DNA of 64,000 bases from Chromobacterium subtsugae (GTDB lineage Bacteria > Pseudomonadota > Gammaproteobacteria > Burkholderiales > Chromobacteriaceae): assembly GCF_001676875.1 (NCBI RefSeq), contig NZ_JYKA01000001.1, positions 1-64,000 on the forward strand, given 5' to 3'. The notes under the pieces are model-generated. The model was not told the origin of the DNA. It saw only the letters and a list, made by a program, of their open reading frames with translations, and ran no database searches. The position numbers and the translations under genes were made by a program. Below are positions 1-8,952 of the stretch, piece by piece. Every line of letters starts with the position of its first letter. Position 1 is the first letter of the stretch.

Positions 1-17
1 GAAACCCCGAAAACAAA

Positions 18-41
18 CAGGCCGGCGCACCCGCCGGCCTG
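18..41 (-). terminator. Rho-independent terminator of the ilvA-gph unit
   Basis: A 10-bp GC-rich perfect stem with a 4-nt loop lies just past the gph stop codon. On the minus strand it is followed by a T-rich tract (GTTTGTTTTC), as expected for intrinsic termination of minus-strand transcription. Confidence 0.75.
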
Positions 42-63
42 CTTCAACCCCTCTCATCAGGCC

Positions 64-711
64 TTATAGATGATCAAGCAGCTGCAGCGGGTGATCGATA
101 TCGGCATCCGCCCCCCACTGCTCCGGCTTGTCGTCCGCCGAGAAATAGCCCCAGTTGACCAGCACCGTCTTCATGCCGACATTGCGGCCCGCCTGGATGT
201 CGCGCTCGGCATCGCCGACATACATGCAATGCTCGGGCGCGATGCCGATCTGTTCGGTGGCGTGCAGCATCGGACGCGGGTCGGGCTTTGCCACGCCCAC
301 GGTATCGCCGCTGACGATGACAGCTGGCGGAATGGCGAACGGCAGCCACGGCACCAGGCGGTCGGTGAAGCGCATCGACTTGTTGGTGATGATGCCCCAG
401 GCCAGGCCGCGCTTGTCCAATTCGGCGATCAGCTCGTTGACGCCGTCGAACAGCGTCGTCTCCTCGGCGAGGTTGGCGTCGTACAGATCCATGAAGCGCA
501 CCCGCAGCGACTCCATCCGCTCGGCATCGAGTCCGGCACCGAAGCCCAGCCGCACCAGGCCGCGCGCGCCATGGCTGGCCATCGGCCGGATCGCCTCGTA
601 TGGCTGCGGCGGCAGGCCCTCTTCCTTCAGCAGGCGATTCAGCGCCGCGCCCAGGTCGCGGGCGGTATCCGCCAGCGTGCCGTCCAAATCGAACAATACT
701 GCCTTGATCAT
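64..711 (-). CDS. gph: HAD-family phosphatase, phosphoglycolate phosphatase type (Gph)
   Basis: The 215-residue protein begins with the HAD motif I (VLFDLDGTLADT), where the first Asp is the phosphoryl acceptor. It carries a motif II ITNKS and a C-terminal GDAERDI motif IV. This is HAD subfamily IA, whose members include phosphoglycolate phosphatase (salvage of 2-phosphoglycolate) and the MurNAc-6-phosphate phosphatase MupP, so the exact substrate is uncertain. The chosen ATG at 711 is preceded by AGGA at good spacing; an upstream in-frame start would add 16 unlikely residues. It lies 44 bp downstream of ilvA on the same strand and ends at an intrinsic terminator, so the two genes probably share a transcript. 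Confidence 0.85.
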   Translation of the reverse strand: MIKAVLFDLDGTLADTARDLGAALNRLLKEEGLPPQPYEAIRPMASHGARGLVRLGFGAGLDAERMESLRVRFMDLYDANLAEETTLFDGVNELIAELDKRGLAWGIITNKSMRFTDRLVPWLPFAIPPAVIVSGDTVGVAKPDPRPMLHATEQIGIAPEHCMYVGDAERDIQAGRNVGMKTVLVNWGYFSADDKPEQWGADADIDHPLQLLDHL

Positions 712-755
712 GATTCCTGCTTCACCAGATTGGAAATAAGGCCGACATTGCACCA

Positions 756-2285
756 TCAACGGATGGTCTTGCCAAGAAACAGCCGATAGGCCGGATTATC
801 GGTTTCCTCTATATAAGGGTATCCCAGCGTTTCCAGAAACTGCTGGAAGGCCTGCGCGTCGCCCGGGGGCACCTGGATGCCGACCAGCACCCGGCCATAG
901 TCGGCGCCGTGGTTGCGGTAGTGGAACAGACTGATGTTCCAGTCTGTGCGCATCGCCTCCAGAAAACGCATCAACGCGCCGGGGCGGTCGGGAAATTCAA
1001 AGCGCAGCACCCGCTCGTCTTTCAGCTGCGGCGCATGACCGCCCACCAGATGGCGGATGTGCAGCTTGGCCAATTCGTTATCGGTCAGGTCGATGCCGTC
1101 CAACTCCGCCGCGCGCAAGTCCGTCAACAAGCGCTCCACATCTTCCTTGCCGGCGATCTGCACGCCGACGAACACGTGGGCGACGCTGGGGTCGGCGAAG
1201 CGGTAGTTGAACTCGGTGATGTTGCGGCCGCCGATCACCGAACAGAAGCGCTTGAAGCTGCCCGGCTTTTCCGGGATGGTGACGGCGATGATGGCCTCGC
1301 GCCGTTCGCCCAGTTCGGAACGCTCCGACACGTGGCGCAGGCGGTCGAAATTCATGTTGGCGCCGCAGGAGATCGCCACCAGCGACTGCCCGGCGCAGCC
1401 TTCGCGCTCGATGTATGCCTTGGCGCCGGCCACCGCCAGCGCGCCGGCAGGCTCGACGATGGAGCGGGTGTCCTCGAAAATATCCTTGATCGCCGCGCAG
1501 ATGGCGTCGGAATCGACCAGGATGATCTCATCCAACAATTCGCGGCAGATGCGGAAGGTTTCCTCCCCCACCAGCTTGACCGCCACGCCGTCGGCGAACA
1601 GGCCGACGTCTTTCAGCTCCACCCGCTCGCCCTTCTCTATCGACTGGCGCATCGCGTCGGAGTCCACCGGCTGCACGCCGATCACCTTCACCTCCGGCTT
1701 CAGCCGCTTGATGAAGCTGGCCACGCCGGCAGCCAGGCCGCCGCCGCCGATGGCGACGAATACCGCGTCCAGGTCGTCCGGATGCTGGCGCAGGATCTCC
1801 ATGCCCACCGTGCCCTGGCCGGCGATCACGTCCGGATCGTCGAACGGCGGGATATAGGTGCGGCCGCTCTCTTCCGCCAGCTTCACCGCGTGCAGATAGG
1901 CCTCATTGAAGGAATCGCCCGACAACACCACCTGGCCGCCGCGCTGCTTCACCGCGTCGATCTTGATCTGCGGCGTGGTCACCGGCATCACGATCACCGC
2001 TTCACAGCCCAGCTTGCTGGCTGACAGCGCCACCCCCTGCGCATGGTTGCCGGCGCTGGCGGTGATGACGCCGCGCGCGCGCTGCTCGGCGCTCAGCTTG
2101 GCCATCTTGTTGTAGGCGCCGCGCAGCTTGAACGAGAACACCGGCTGCAGGTCTTCGCGCTTGAGCAGTATCTTGTTGCCGTAGCGCCGCGACAGATTCG
2201 GCGCCAGCTCCAGCGGCGTCTCCACCGCGACGTCGTAAACCCTCGATGTCAGGATGCGTTCCAGATAGTCTTGCGTATTGCTCAT
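756..2285 (-). CDS. ilvA: Biosynthetic threonine ammonia-lyase (threonine deaminase)
   Basis: This 509-residue PLP enzyme converts threonine to 2-oxobutanoate, the first committed step of isoleucine synthesis, in the cytoplasm. The PLP lysine is in SFKLRGAYNK (K53), and a glycine-rich phosphate loop (GGGGLAAG) lies near residue 180. Two ACT-like regulatory domains follow (about 325-400 and 420-505), which marks the long, isoleucine-inhibited biosynthetic form rather than the short catabolic TdcB. The length matches E. coli IlvA (514). It is divergent from the PBP gene across a roughly 200-bp intergenic region and is followed by gph. Confidence 0.95.
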   Translation of the reverse strand: MSNTQDYLERILTSRVYDVAVETPLELAPNLSRRYGNKILLKREDLQPVFSFKLRGAYNKMAKLSAEQRARGVITASAGNHAQGVALSASKLGCEAVIVMPVTTPQIKIDAVKQRGGQVVLSGDSFNEAYLHAVKLAEESGRTYIPPFDDPDVIAGQGTVGMEILRQHPDDLDAVFVAIGGGGLAAGVASFIKRLKPEVKVIGVQPVDSDAMRQSIEKGERVELKDVGLFADGVAVKLVGEETFRICRELLDEIILVDSDAICAAIKDIFEDTRSIVEPAGALAVAGAKAYIEREGCAGQSLVAISCGANMNFDRLRHVSERSELGERREAIIAVTIPEKPGSFKRFCSVIGGRNITEFNYRFADPSVAHVFVGVQIAGKEDVERLLTDLRAAELDGIDLTDNELAKLHIRHLVGGHAPQLKDERVLRFEFPDRPGALMRFLEAMRTDWNISLFHYRNHGADYGRVLVGIQVPPGDAQAFQQFLETLGYPYIEETDNPAYRLFLGKTIR

Positions 2286-2436
2286 AGCGATGCCTTCGTC
2301 CCTGTAGTTTCTTGTATTTGAACTGTCAGAGTATCAGGAACTCCAAACGAACGGGAGGCCCGCCGCGCACTGTCTGCTGCATTGCAATATCAACGCCGGT
2401 TCGGGTTTTTCCGGCAACGGTGGTGGCCACAGCGTG

Positions 2437-2442
2437 TATAAT
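2437..2442 (+). promoter_or_regulatory. Candidate sigma-70 -10 box for the PBP gene
   Basis: A perfect TATAAT lies about 43 bp upstream of the chosen ATG at 2485, in the intergenic region divergent from ilvA. No good -35 hexamer is visible at 17 bp, so the assignment rests on the -10 box and location. Confidence 0.45.
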
Positions 2443-2484
2443 CAGCGGCTACTGTTTGTGACCCCTAAGCAAGTCCTCTCCAAA

Positions 2485-3630
2485 ATGAAAAAACTCACCA
2501 CTGCCCTGGTGGCCGCCGCCCTGGCGCTGCCGTCCCTTGGCTTTGCCAATACCGCCTTCACCCCGCCGGCGCCGGACATCGCCGGCAAGGCCTACTACCT
2601 GCTGGACTACAACAGCACCCAGGTGCTAGCCGAACGCGACCCCGACTCCCGCGTCGAGCCGGCCTCGCTGACCAAGCTGATGACCGCCTATCTGACCTTC
2701 AAGGCGCTGAAGGAAAAGCATCTGACGCTGGAGCAGACGCTGACCGTATCGCAAAAAGGCTGGAAAACCGAAGGCTCGCGGATGTTCCTGGATCCGAAAG
2801 TCCCGGCCAAGGTGGAGGACCTGATCCGCGGCATGATCGTGCAGTCCGGCAACGACGCTTGCGTGACGCTGGCCGAAGCCATCGCCGGCAGCGAAGACGT
2901 ATTCGCGCAGATGATGACCCAGCAGGCGCAGAAGCTCGGCATGAAGAACACCCAGTTCAGGAACGCCACCGGCCTGCCGCACGCCGACCACTACACCACC
3001 GTGCACGACCTGGGCATCCTCGCCGCCGCGTTGATCCGCGACTACCCCGAGTTCTATCCGATCTACTCGATGAAGTCGTTCACCTACAACAACATCAAGC
3101 AGCCTAACCGCAACCTGCTGTTGTACCGCGACCCCAACGTCGACGGCATGAAGACCGGCTACACCGACAGCGCCGGCTACAATATGGTAACGTCCAGCCA
3201 CCGCGACGGCCGCCGCGTGATCTCCGTCGTCGTCGGCACCGCCAGCCCGGAAGCCCGCGCGGTGGAAAGCTCCAAGCTGTTGAACTACGGCTTGCAATTC
3301 TTCGACACGCCCAAACTTTATGCAGCGAACACCCGCGTCTCCGACGTGGCCGTCTACAAGGGCAGCGACAAGATGGTGGCGGTAGGCTTCGGCAGCGATG
3401 TTTACGCCACCGTGGCCAAGGGCCAGGCCGCCAAGCTGAAGGCCGACCTGACCACCATGCAGCCCTTGATCGCGCCGATCAAGGCCGGCCAGGTGGTCGG
3501 CAAGCTGACGGTTTCGCTCGACGGCAAGCCGCTCTTGGAGCGTCCGGTGGTAGCATTGAAAGCGGTGGAGGAAGGCAACTTCTTCAGCCGCCTGTGGGAC
3601 AGCCTGAAGCTGATGCTGGGCTGGAAGTAA
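2485..3630 (+). CDS. dacC: D-alanyl-D-alanine carboxypeptidase (PBP5/6 family)
   Basis: The protein has 381 residues and a Sec signal peptide (about 1-21, basic MKK then a hydrophobic core). The three penicillin-binding motifs are in order: SLTK (S61-K64), SGN (121-123) and KTG in MKTGYTDSAGYN. These define a class C low-molecular-weight PBP that trims the terminal D-Ala from peptidoglycan pentapeptides in the periplasm. The C-terminal beta domain and final amphipathic segment (SRLWDSLKLMLGW) fit membrane anchoring as in PBP5. The ATG at 2485 is preferred because it begins the signal peptide. The dacA versus dacC paralogue name cannot be settled here. Its position before ybeD-lipB-lipA is the usual proteobacterial order. 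Confidence 0.92.
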   Translation: MKKLTTALVAAALALPSLGFANTAFTPPAPDIAGKAYYLLDYNSTQVLAERDPDSRVEPASLTKLMTAYLTFKALKEKHLTLEQTLTVSQKGWKTEGSRMFLDPKVPAKVEDLIRGMIVQSGNDACVTLAEAIAGSEDVFAQMMTQQAQKLGMKNTQFRNATGLPHADHYTTVHDLGILAAALIRDYPEFYPIYSMKSFTYNNIKQPNRNLLLYRDPNVDGMKTGYTDSAGYNMVTSSHRDGRRVISVVVGTASPEARAVESSKLLNYGLQFFDTPKLYAANTRVSDVAVYKGSDKMVAVGFGSDVYATVAKGQAAKLKADLTTMQPLIAPIKAGQVVGKLTVSLDGKPLLERPVVALKAVEEGNFFSRLWDSLKLMLGWK

Positions 3631-3646
3631 CCGCGGCAGCGGTTTT

Positions 3647-3682
3647 GGCGGCGCCCCGGCCTGGCTGCGGCGCCGCCGGTTT
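3647..3682 (+). terminator. Possible weak terminator after the PBP gene
   Basis: A 9-bp stem (GGCGGCGCC / GGCGCCGCC) with a 13-nt loop follows the stop codon and is trailed only by GGTTTC. The poor T tract means it may only attenuate read-through into ybeD. Confidence 0.35.
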
Positions 3683-3707
3683 CGCAATTGGCAAGAGTAG
3701 ATCTGAC

Positions 3708-3977
3708 ATGTCTGATGAAAAACAGGAACTGATGGAGTTCCCCTGTCGCTTCCCGCTCAAGATCATGGGCGAGCGGCACGACGAATTCGTCGCCACCATC
3801 ACCGAAGTGGTGCGCATCAACGCCCCCGACCTCGCCGAGGTCGACATTGTGCTGCGCGAAAGCTCCGGCGGCCGCTTCTACGCGCTGACCGTCACCGTCA
3901 CCGCCACCTCGCGCCAACAGCTGGACAACATCTACCTGTCGCTGACCGGCCACCCCATGGTGAAAATGGTCCTCTGA
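3708..3977 (+). CDS. ybeD: DUF493 (YbeD) family protein
   Basis: This 89-residue protein matches the size and sequence style of YbeD (about 87 residues), a small alpha-beta protein with an ACT-like fold that sits between the dacA-type gene and lipB in many proteobacteria. Visible conserved features include the [11 protein letters not shown] segment and the C-terminal [14 protein letters not shown]. The ATG at 3708 starts at MSDEKQ, and upstream in-frame starts would run into the terminator-like region. Its biochemical role is not established; the constant neighbourhood links it loosely to lipoate metabolism. lipB starts 13 bp downstream. Confidence 0.9.
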   Translation: MSDEKQELMEFPCRFPLKIMGERHDEFVATITEVVRINAPDLAEVDIVLRESSGGRFYALTVTVTATSRQQLDNIYLSLTGHPMVKMVL

Positions 3978-3990
3978 CCCGGGAGCTCAG

Positions 3991-4614
3991 GTGCAACGCA
4001 TCATCAAACATTTGGGCCTGGCCGACTACGAGCCGACCTGGCGCGCCATGCAGGCGCTCACCGACCAGCGCGACGACGACACCCGGGACGAACTGTGGGT
4101 GGTCGAACACCCGCCGGTGTTCACCCAGGGACTGGCCGGCAAGCCGGAACACCTGCTGCAGCAAAACGACATCCCGGTGGTGAAGACCGACCGCGGCGGC
4201 CAGATCACCTACCACGGTCCCGGCCAACTGGTGATCTACCTGCTGATTGATTTCAAGCGCATGCGCATCGGCGTGCGCGAACTAGTGCGCCACATCGAGC
4301 AGGCCATCATCGACATGTTGGCCGAACAGGGCATCGCCGCCAACGGCGATGTCGACGCGCCCGGCGTCTATGTCGACGGCGCCAAGATCGCCTCGCTGGG
4401 CCTGCGCATCAAGAACGGCGCCACCTACCACGGCCTGAGCCTGAACGTGGACATGGACCTGAGCCCGTTTGGCTGGATCAACCCTTGCGGCTACGCCAAC
4501 CTCAAGGTGACACAATTGAAGAATCTGGGCGTGAACCTCACGGTCGCCGAAGCCGCCGACAAGCTGCTGCCGCACCTGGAACGCCACCTGAGCACAAGCA
4601 AGGAGACCGCATGA
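3991..4614 (+). CDS. lipB: Octanoyl-[acyl carrier protein]:protein octanoyltransferase LipB
   Basis: LipB moves octanoate from ACP to the lipoyl domains of 2-oxoacid dehydrogenases and GcvH. The 207-residue protein carries the signature [13 protein letters not shown] (68-80), a conserved AKIASLG with K132, and the acyl-accepting cysteine C166 in NPCGYANL; these match the K135/C169 dyad of the E. coli enzyme. The start is GTG, supported by GGGAG eight bases upstream. Its stop overlaps the lipA start (ATGA), which implies translational coupling. Confidence 0.95.
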   Translation: MQRIIKHLGLADYEPTWRAMQALTDQRDDDTRDELWVVEHPPVFTQGLAGKPEHLLQQNDIPVVKTDRGGQITYHGPGQLVIYLLIDFKRMRIGVRELVRHIEQAIIDMLAEQGIAANGDVDAPGVYVDGAKIASLGLRIKNGATYHGLSLNVDMDLSPFGWINPCGYANLKVTQLKNLGVNLTVAEAADKLLPHLERHLSTSKETA

Positions 4615-5558
4615 AGCCGGACAACCAGGCCGGGGTGAAGCACAAGGGCGCGGCCAAGACCGCCCGCATCCCGATCAAGATCGTGCCGCTGGACGAAAAG
4701 CTGAGAAAGCCGGAGTGGATCCGCGCCAAGCTGCCCAACAGCCAGCGCTTCCACGAAATCAAGCAGATCCTGCGCGATCAGAAGCTGCACACCGTGTGCG
4801 AAGAAGCCTCCTGCCCCAATATCGGCGAATGCTTCAGCAAGGGCACCGCCACCTTCATGATCATGGGCGACATCTGCACCCGCCGCTGCCCGTTCTGCGA
4901 CGTCGGCCACGGCCGCCCCAACCCGCTGGACGAGAACGAGCCCAAGCATCTGGCCGAGAGCGTGGCGGCGATGCGGCTGAAGTACGTGGTGGTCACCTCG
5001 GTGGACCGCGATGACCTGCGCGACGGCGGCGCCCAGCACTTCGCCGACTGCATCAACGCGGTGCGCGCCGCCTCGCCGGGTACCCAGATCGAAACCCTGG
5101 TGCCCGACTTCCGCGGCCGCCTGGACATCGCCATCGACATCCTCAGCGGCACCGCGCCGGACGTGATGAACCATAACCTGGAAACCGTGCCGCGCCTGTA
5201 CAAGCAAGCCCGCCCCGGCGCCGACTACGCCCACTCGCTGCAGTTGCTGAAAGACTACAAGGCGAAGAACCCGGACGTGCGCACCAAGTCCGGCCTGATG
5301 GTGGGCCTGGGCGAGACCGACGAGGAAATCCTGGAAGTGATGCGCGATCTGCGCGCTCACGACGTGGACATGCTGACCATAGGCCAGTATCTGCAGCCGT
5401 CGGACGGCCACCTGCCGGTGCTGCGCTACGTGCACCCGGATGTGTTCAAGATGTTCGAGGAAAAAGCCTACGAAATGGGCTTCGTCCACGCCGCGGTAGG
5501 CGCGATGGTGCGCTCCAGCTACCACGCCGACGTGCAGGCGCATGAGGCTGGCGTGTAA
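4611..5558 (+). CDS. lipA: Lipoyl synthase LipA (radical SAM)
   Basis: LipA inserts two sulfurs into protein-bound octanoyl groups. The 315-residue protein has the auxiliary cluster cysteines C63, C68 and C74 (CEEASC...C), the radical-SAM triad C89-x3-C93-x2-C96 in CTRRCPFC, and the C-terminal RSSYHA whose serine ligates the auxiliary cluster. The ATG overlaps the lipB stop codon. The TAA stop (5556-5558) forms the first three bases of the TAAAC target duplication of the downstream Tn7-like element. The coding sequence is therefore intact, but its native terminator now lies 8.9 kb away at 14443-14477. Confidence 0.96.
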   Translation: MKPDNQAGVKHKGAAKTARIPIKIVPLDEKLRKPEWIRAKLPNSQRFHEIKQILRDQKLHTVCEEASCPNIGECFSKGTATFMIMGDICTRRCPFCDVGHGRPNPLDENEPKHLAESVAAMRLKYVVVTSVDRDDLRDGGAQHFADCINAVRAASPGTQIETLVPDFRGRLDIAIDILSGTAPDVMNHNLETVPRLYKQARPGADYAHSLQLLKDYKAKNPDVRTKSGLMVGLGETDEEILEVMRDLRAHDVDMLTIGQYLQPSDGHLPVLRYVHPDVFKMFEEKAYEMGFVHAAVGAMVRSSYHADVQAHEAGV

Positions 5559-5560
5559 AC
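5556..5560. repeat. Target-site duplication, left copy (TAAAC)
   Basis: TAAAC immediately precedes the left transposon end (TGACACGTCC) and recurs at 14420-14424 directly after the right end. A 5-bp duplication is typical of Tn7/Tn5053-type transposition. The first three bases are the lipA stop codon. Confidence 0.85.
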
Positions 5561-5569
5561 TGACACGTC

Positions 5570-5629
5570 CAACGCTAATGGCGACTAAACAACGCTAATT
5601 TGTACTCTACATCGCTAAATGCTACTGAG
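5570..5629 (+). repeat. Left-end TnsB-type binding repeats (three direct copies, 20-bp period)
   Basis: Three copies start at 5570, 5590 and 5610. They read CAACGCTAATGGCGACTA, CAACGCTAATTTGTACT and CATCGCTAAATGCTACT, spaced exactly 20 bp. The first copy begins nine bases inside the transposon tip. Direct repeats of about 20 bp at both ends are the hallmark of TnsB binding arrays in Tn7-like elements. The third copy overlaps the 5' region of the following gene. Confidence 0.8.
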
Positions 5630-5639
5630 GAGGGCGGGT

Positions 5640-7355
5640 GTGCGAAAGGCAATTCCAAAGATCAAGGAGTTTCCAGACGACGGCCGCATCTGGAGGGTAG
5701 ATTGGTTTGGCGGTGTAGAGCGCAATCCTCAGATTCCCTCCGAACCTAAAATCCAACTCATCATCAGCCCGGTGGTGGATGGCGCCATCGATTACGCTGC
5801 CAGCAACTCCGTCAATCACGAAGAACGTAGCTCAATCAGCATCGGCATTGGTCAGCTTCCCCTCATTACCATCGGTTCGCTTTGGCAAAACCGGCATTGC
5901 TTGATCGAAAGTGCCGGCAAAACCAAGGTCTTCGAAAATCTCGTCATCTCGCCTAAGACGGCCCTCTTGGTAAAATCGGACGCTCTAGTAGGCGGGCAGC
6001 CACTCGTCCGTAAAAAGTACCACCAGATCGGCGCAGGGCTTGCTGCAAACTGCTTGGCTATCGAATGGCAGGGAGACCCATACGGCATCATCATCCCGAC
6101 AGCCGAGGTCATTCGTTTTTACTATGCCACGTCAACAGATCTCGCCAAGGCCATTTTTGCTGGCGATTTTCGACATGAACTGGGTTCAATCGTGAATCCA
6201 ACTCAGTGCGGTTACATCAAGCAGGAAAATCGCTGCATCCTCAAGTTGCGTAAGGAGTTTGCCGATGCGGATGCCTGGACTATTGGACGCATACTGAATA
6301 GCCATGAAGCGTTCAATGGTGCCGTCCTAGTGCATGACTCGATGATCAAGCAAGCCGTACAGAGTAAGTCCCGCCTGTATCCAGAAGCTGCGTTTCCTTT
6401 TGTCGGGGAAACCAACCTACGGGTGCGGATGAAAGCGATGAGGTCGCCAGATGAGAAACGCTGGCGTTTCATCGTTTTTGCGTTGGAACACTGCACGGGA
6501 CCATTTCCATTCAGTGCTATTACCTGCGACCGTGATAACAGCAACCTGCGCCCAGAGGAAGGGCATGATCAGCCGGATGAATTGAAGGCCCCTGCATATC
6601 CTCGCAAGCAGCAATCGGGGAAGGATGTTACCGATGGCGAATTGCAGAGCAATGAGGATGCCTCCAAGGAGATCCAGTCGGCTGTTATTGATCTACCTGA
6701 AGGGCGGTTTGGCGCGCTGGCGAATATGGAATTGGAGAAGCCCGAGAAGAATATTTGCCACTATTTCAACGCGGGGAGTGCTCACCCGCTCGAGCTCCCC
6801 TCTGATGTACTTGGCACGAGCGATGGCAATTATTCTGGTGGTATCATGACGCAAACGTCAATTGAGGTTAAGCATGAGCGCCAAGAGGCGTTGCCCGCGA
6901 GTTTTGCAAACTTCGAGGCGATGGTGCGACATCTGGATGGTTTGCCTGGGTACCAAGCAAAGATTCGCCCCAGATCTGATGCCACAATGCACATCCCGCT
7001 GACGAAACCACACCGGGCTTGGCAGTGGAGTTACTTGGATTCGGGAACACGGCAAAGACGTGCAGTTGTAATTGCAGACATTACGCATGATTGCTGCGTG
7101 TACAGCTTAGTTGAGTTTCAGTGGCGAGAAGAGGAATCGTTTAAGCTCGCAATGGTGTCGTTATCTGGAGGCGCCAGGCTGAGCGATGAGCAATTGCACT
7201 TACTGCTCAGAATGTTGGCTAAAAAGGAAGGTCGCTGGGGAAGCACTAAGCCATTACCCTGGAATGCCAAGCTTATCACCTTCAAGCACACATGGCCTTC
7301 CGTTGACGCATATGCCCAGGCAATTTTGGCAAGAGTAAGCACATTTTCAAATTAA
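5640..7355 (+). CDS. Hypothetical protein, candidate distant TnsE-like protein
   Basis: The function is not certain. The start chosen is GTG at 5640 because a perfect AGGAGG lies six bases upstream; this gives 571 residues, close to the 538 of Tn7 TnsE. By eye it resembles TnsE in layout. There is an N-terminal IWRVDWFGG (Tn7 TnsE has a comparable EWRIFVWF). A PTAEVIRFYYA segment near 160-175 recalls the TnsE QLELARS helix. A long acidic/polar linker lies at about 300-400. A C-terminal domain (about 435-571) contains a VVIADI/VYSLVEF strand pattern and a closing WPS-type helix. TnsE directs Tn7 to replicating or conjugating DNA. The gene lies at the transposon end opposite tnsABC-tniQ and faces it. 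It could instead be unrelated cargo. Confidence 0.45.
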   Translation: MRKAIPKIKEFPDDGRIWRVDWFGGVERNPQIPSEPKIQLIISPVVDGAIDYAASNSVNHEERSSISIGIGQLPLITIGSLWQNRHCLIESAGKTKVFENLVISPKTALLVKSDALVGGQPLVRKKYHQIGAGLAANCLAIEWQGDPYGIIIPTAEVIRFYYATSTDLAKAIFAGDFRHELGSIVNPTQCGYIKQENRCILKLRKEFADADAWTIGRILNSHEAFNGAVLVHDSMIKQAVQSKSRLYPEAAFPFVGETNLRVRMKAMRSPDEKRWRFIVFALEHCTGPFPFSAITCDRDNSNLRPEEGHDQPDELKAPAYPRKQQSGKDVTDGELQSNEDASKEIQSAVIDLPEGRFGALANMELEKPEKNICHYFNAGSAHPLELPSDVLGTSDGNYSGGIMTQTSIEVKHERQEALPASFANFEAMVRHLDGLPGYQAKIRPRSDATMHIPLTKPHRAWQWSYLDSGTRQRRAVVIADITHDCCVYSLVEFQWREEESFKLAMVSLSGGARLSDEQLHLLLRMLAKKEGRWGSTKPLPWNAKLITFKHTWPSVDAYAQAILARVSTFSN

Positions 7356-7409
7356 GAATTACTTTTTTGTTTTGCTAACCAATGTAGCTGTGTTGTAGTA
7401 GGGTGAATT

Positions 7410-7439
7410 TTGACATAATACATGCTATTTAAGTTATTT
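7410..7439 (+). promoter_or_regulatory. Candidate sigma-70 promoter for the ParB-like/methylase pair
   Basis: A perfect TTGACA at 7410-7415 is followed 18 bp later by TTATTT (7434-7439) in an AT-rich gap before the ParB-like gene. A good RBS (AGAGGA) then precedes its ATG. The -10 is imperfect. Confidence 0.4.
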
Positions 7440-7452
7440 AAGCGAGAGGAAT

Positions 7453-8910
7453 ATGGAAATGGTAAATCCAGGGTTCAGGAATCAAGACGAGGTTTCTCTA
7501 AACAGGCTTCACCTTGACACCCAGAACCCAAGACATGACCCACTTGAAGATGAAGATGAGATCATCGCTCAGCTCTACAAAGACGAACAGGTTCTGAATC
7601 TTGCAAAGGATATTGTTGCCAAAGGAACGTTGAGTCCTCTTGACCGCCCTGGAGTGATTGAAATGGACGACAATCCTGGTCACTACATCGTCGTGGAGGG
7701 AAATCGCCGAACGTGTGCACTCAAGCTGTTGCATGACCCGCAGAAAGCTCCTACTCCAGAAGTTCGTGCTACATTTGAAGCTTTGTCAAAAAGGTTTGAA
7801 GTACCCTCCTCGTTTTCTGTCGTTGTATTTACAGATCGCAATGCTGCTCGCCCATGGATTGGTTTGCGTCACTTGGGGGCTCAGGAAGGGGCGGGAACTC
7901 GCACTTGGGATGCTGCACAAAAGTCCCGGTATGCTGAAACAGAATCGCCCAATCAGTTAGCATTGGCGCTGCTGGACCACGCGGAGAAATCCGGCTGGAT
8001 AGATGCCGATATGCGTGAGCAACTGGCAATTACTACCCTCACGCGATATCTTAGTAGCCCACTGGTACGTGCCGCACTTGGGCTTGGAAACCATCGAGAG
8101 CTGTTATATACCCATGATGCTTCTGAAGTAGAGGCCGCGCTACGTCAGTTTCTTGCTGACGCGGCTCCTGTGCATGACGGAGGTGTGCCACGTGTTCATT
8201 CTCGGTCTAGAAAGTTGGAACGAGAAGCATATGCCAGAGAGCTTGCCGTGCGAGGGATCACTCCTCGGAGCTTGTTGCCATTTCCAAGTCAGCCTCCTGA
8301 ACCTGGTTGGCAGGATGACCTATCTCCCGACGTAGTCGAACCCGCTCCAATTCATGGTGTAGATCCTGGGCCAGAACCCCTTGACCCTGGCATTACTCCT
8401 CCGCAACCTGAACCGGATCCTTTACCACCCGCCCCTGATCCAGGCAAGCCCGCTCAACCAAGACCTCCACGTGGGAAACAACATCCGGATGATCGCATGT
8501 ACCTCATGCCAACGGACTTTACTTTCACTCATAGTGATAAGTCACTGCGTCGTTTGCGCGGTGAATTTCGCAGCACGCCAATCGATGATCATGAGTTCGC
8601 AGTAAATTATCTGCTGAGAGCCTTTATCGAGCGGGTGTTGGTTCTCTATGCCAAGCACCGAGGGGTACATAGGTCAAAGATGGCAGATCAGAAATTGGTG
8701 CAAGTTTGTGTAGAGGAACTGGGCAAAGAAGGCGTGCCAGATAACGATCTGAAATTGATGAGGGTTGCAATGTCTGACGAAAACTCGGCGCATAGCTTGC
8801 ATACCTTGGGTACTGCTGTTCACACAAGCCTTGTCGCAACTCGAAAGAGCCTGGTGGGGGCGTGGGATAACTGGGAGAAGGCTCTAAAAATAATGCTTTC
8901 TCGTATGTAA
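7453..8910 (+). CDS. ParB/sulfiredoxin-fold nuclease-like protein (transposon cargo)
   Basis: The 485-residue protein has an N-terminal ParB-like domain (about 14-115). It starts with LNRLHLDTQNPR and has the nucleotide-binding motif EGNRR (82-86), the cargo-type variant of the ParB GERR motif. A proline-rich linker follows (about 300-350). A helical C-terminal domain contains AVNYLLRAFIERVLVLYA, reminiscent of helical domains on other ParB-like defence or phage proteins. ParB-fold proteins may hydrolyse CTP or act as nucleases; no partner ParA is present, so plasmid partition is unlikely. It lies 42 bp upstream of an adenine methylase on the same strand, which suggests a two-gene modification/nuclease unit. 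The ATG has a good AGAGGA RBS. Confidence 0.7.
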   Translation: MEMVNPGFRNQDEVSLNRLHLDTQNPRHDPLEDEDEIIAQLYKDEQVLNLAKDIVAKGTLSPLDRPGVIEMDDNPGHYIVVEGNRRTCALKLLHDPQKAPTPEVRATFEALSKRFEVPSSFSVVVFTDRNAARPWIGLRHLGAQEGAGTRTWDAAQKSRYAETESPNQLALALLDHAEKSGWIDADMREQLAITTLTRYLSSPLVRAALGLGNHRELLYTHDASEVEAALRQFLADAAPVHDGGVPRVHSRSRKLEREAYARELAVRGITPRSLLPFPSQPPEPGWQDDLSPDVVEPAPIHGVDPGPEPLDPGITPPQPEPDPLPPAPDPGKPAQPRPPRGKQHPDDRMYLMPTDFTFTHSDKSLRRLRGEFRSTPIDDHEFAVNYLLRAFIERVLVLYAKHRGVHRSKMADQKLVQVCVEELGKEGVPDNDLKLMRVAMSDENSAHSLHTLGTAVHTSLVATRKSLVGAWDNWEKALKIMLSRM

Positions 8911-8952
8911 AAATGTCTGGCCAGCCGGGGTCATTTTTGCTATCGTACCGCC

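Noticed and set aside
5570-5629. 20-bp direct repeats considered as a mini-CRISPR of a CRISPR-associated transposon
   Set aside because: Copies abut with no unique spacers, sit at the transposon tip, match the other end and no cas genes are present. They are TnsB-type sites.
7453-8910. Plasmid-partition ParB
   Set aside because: There is no ParA, no centromere-like repeat cluster and no ParB HTH domain; the gene is transposon cargo next to a methylase.
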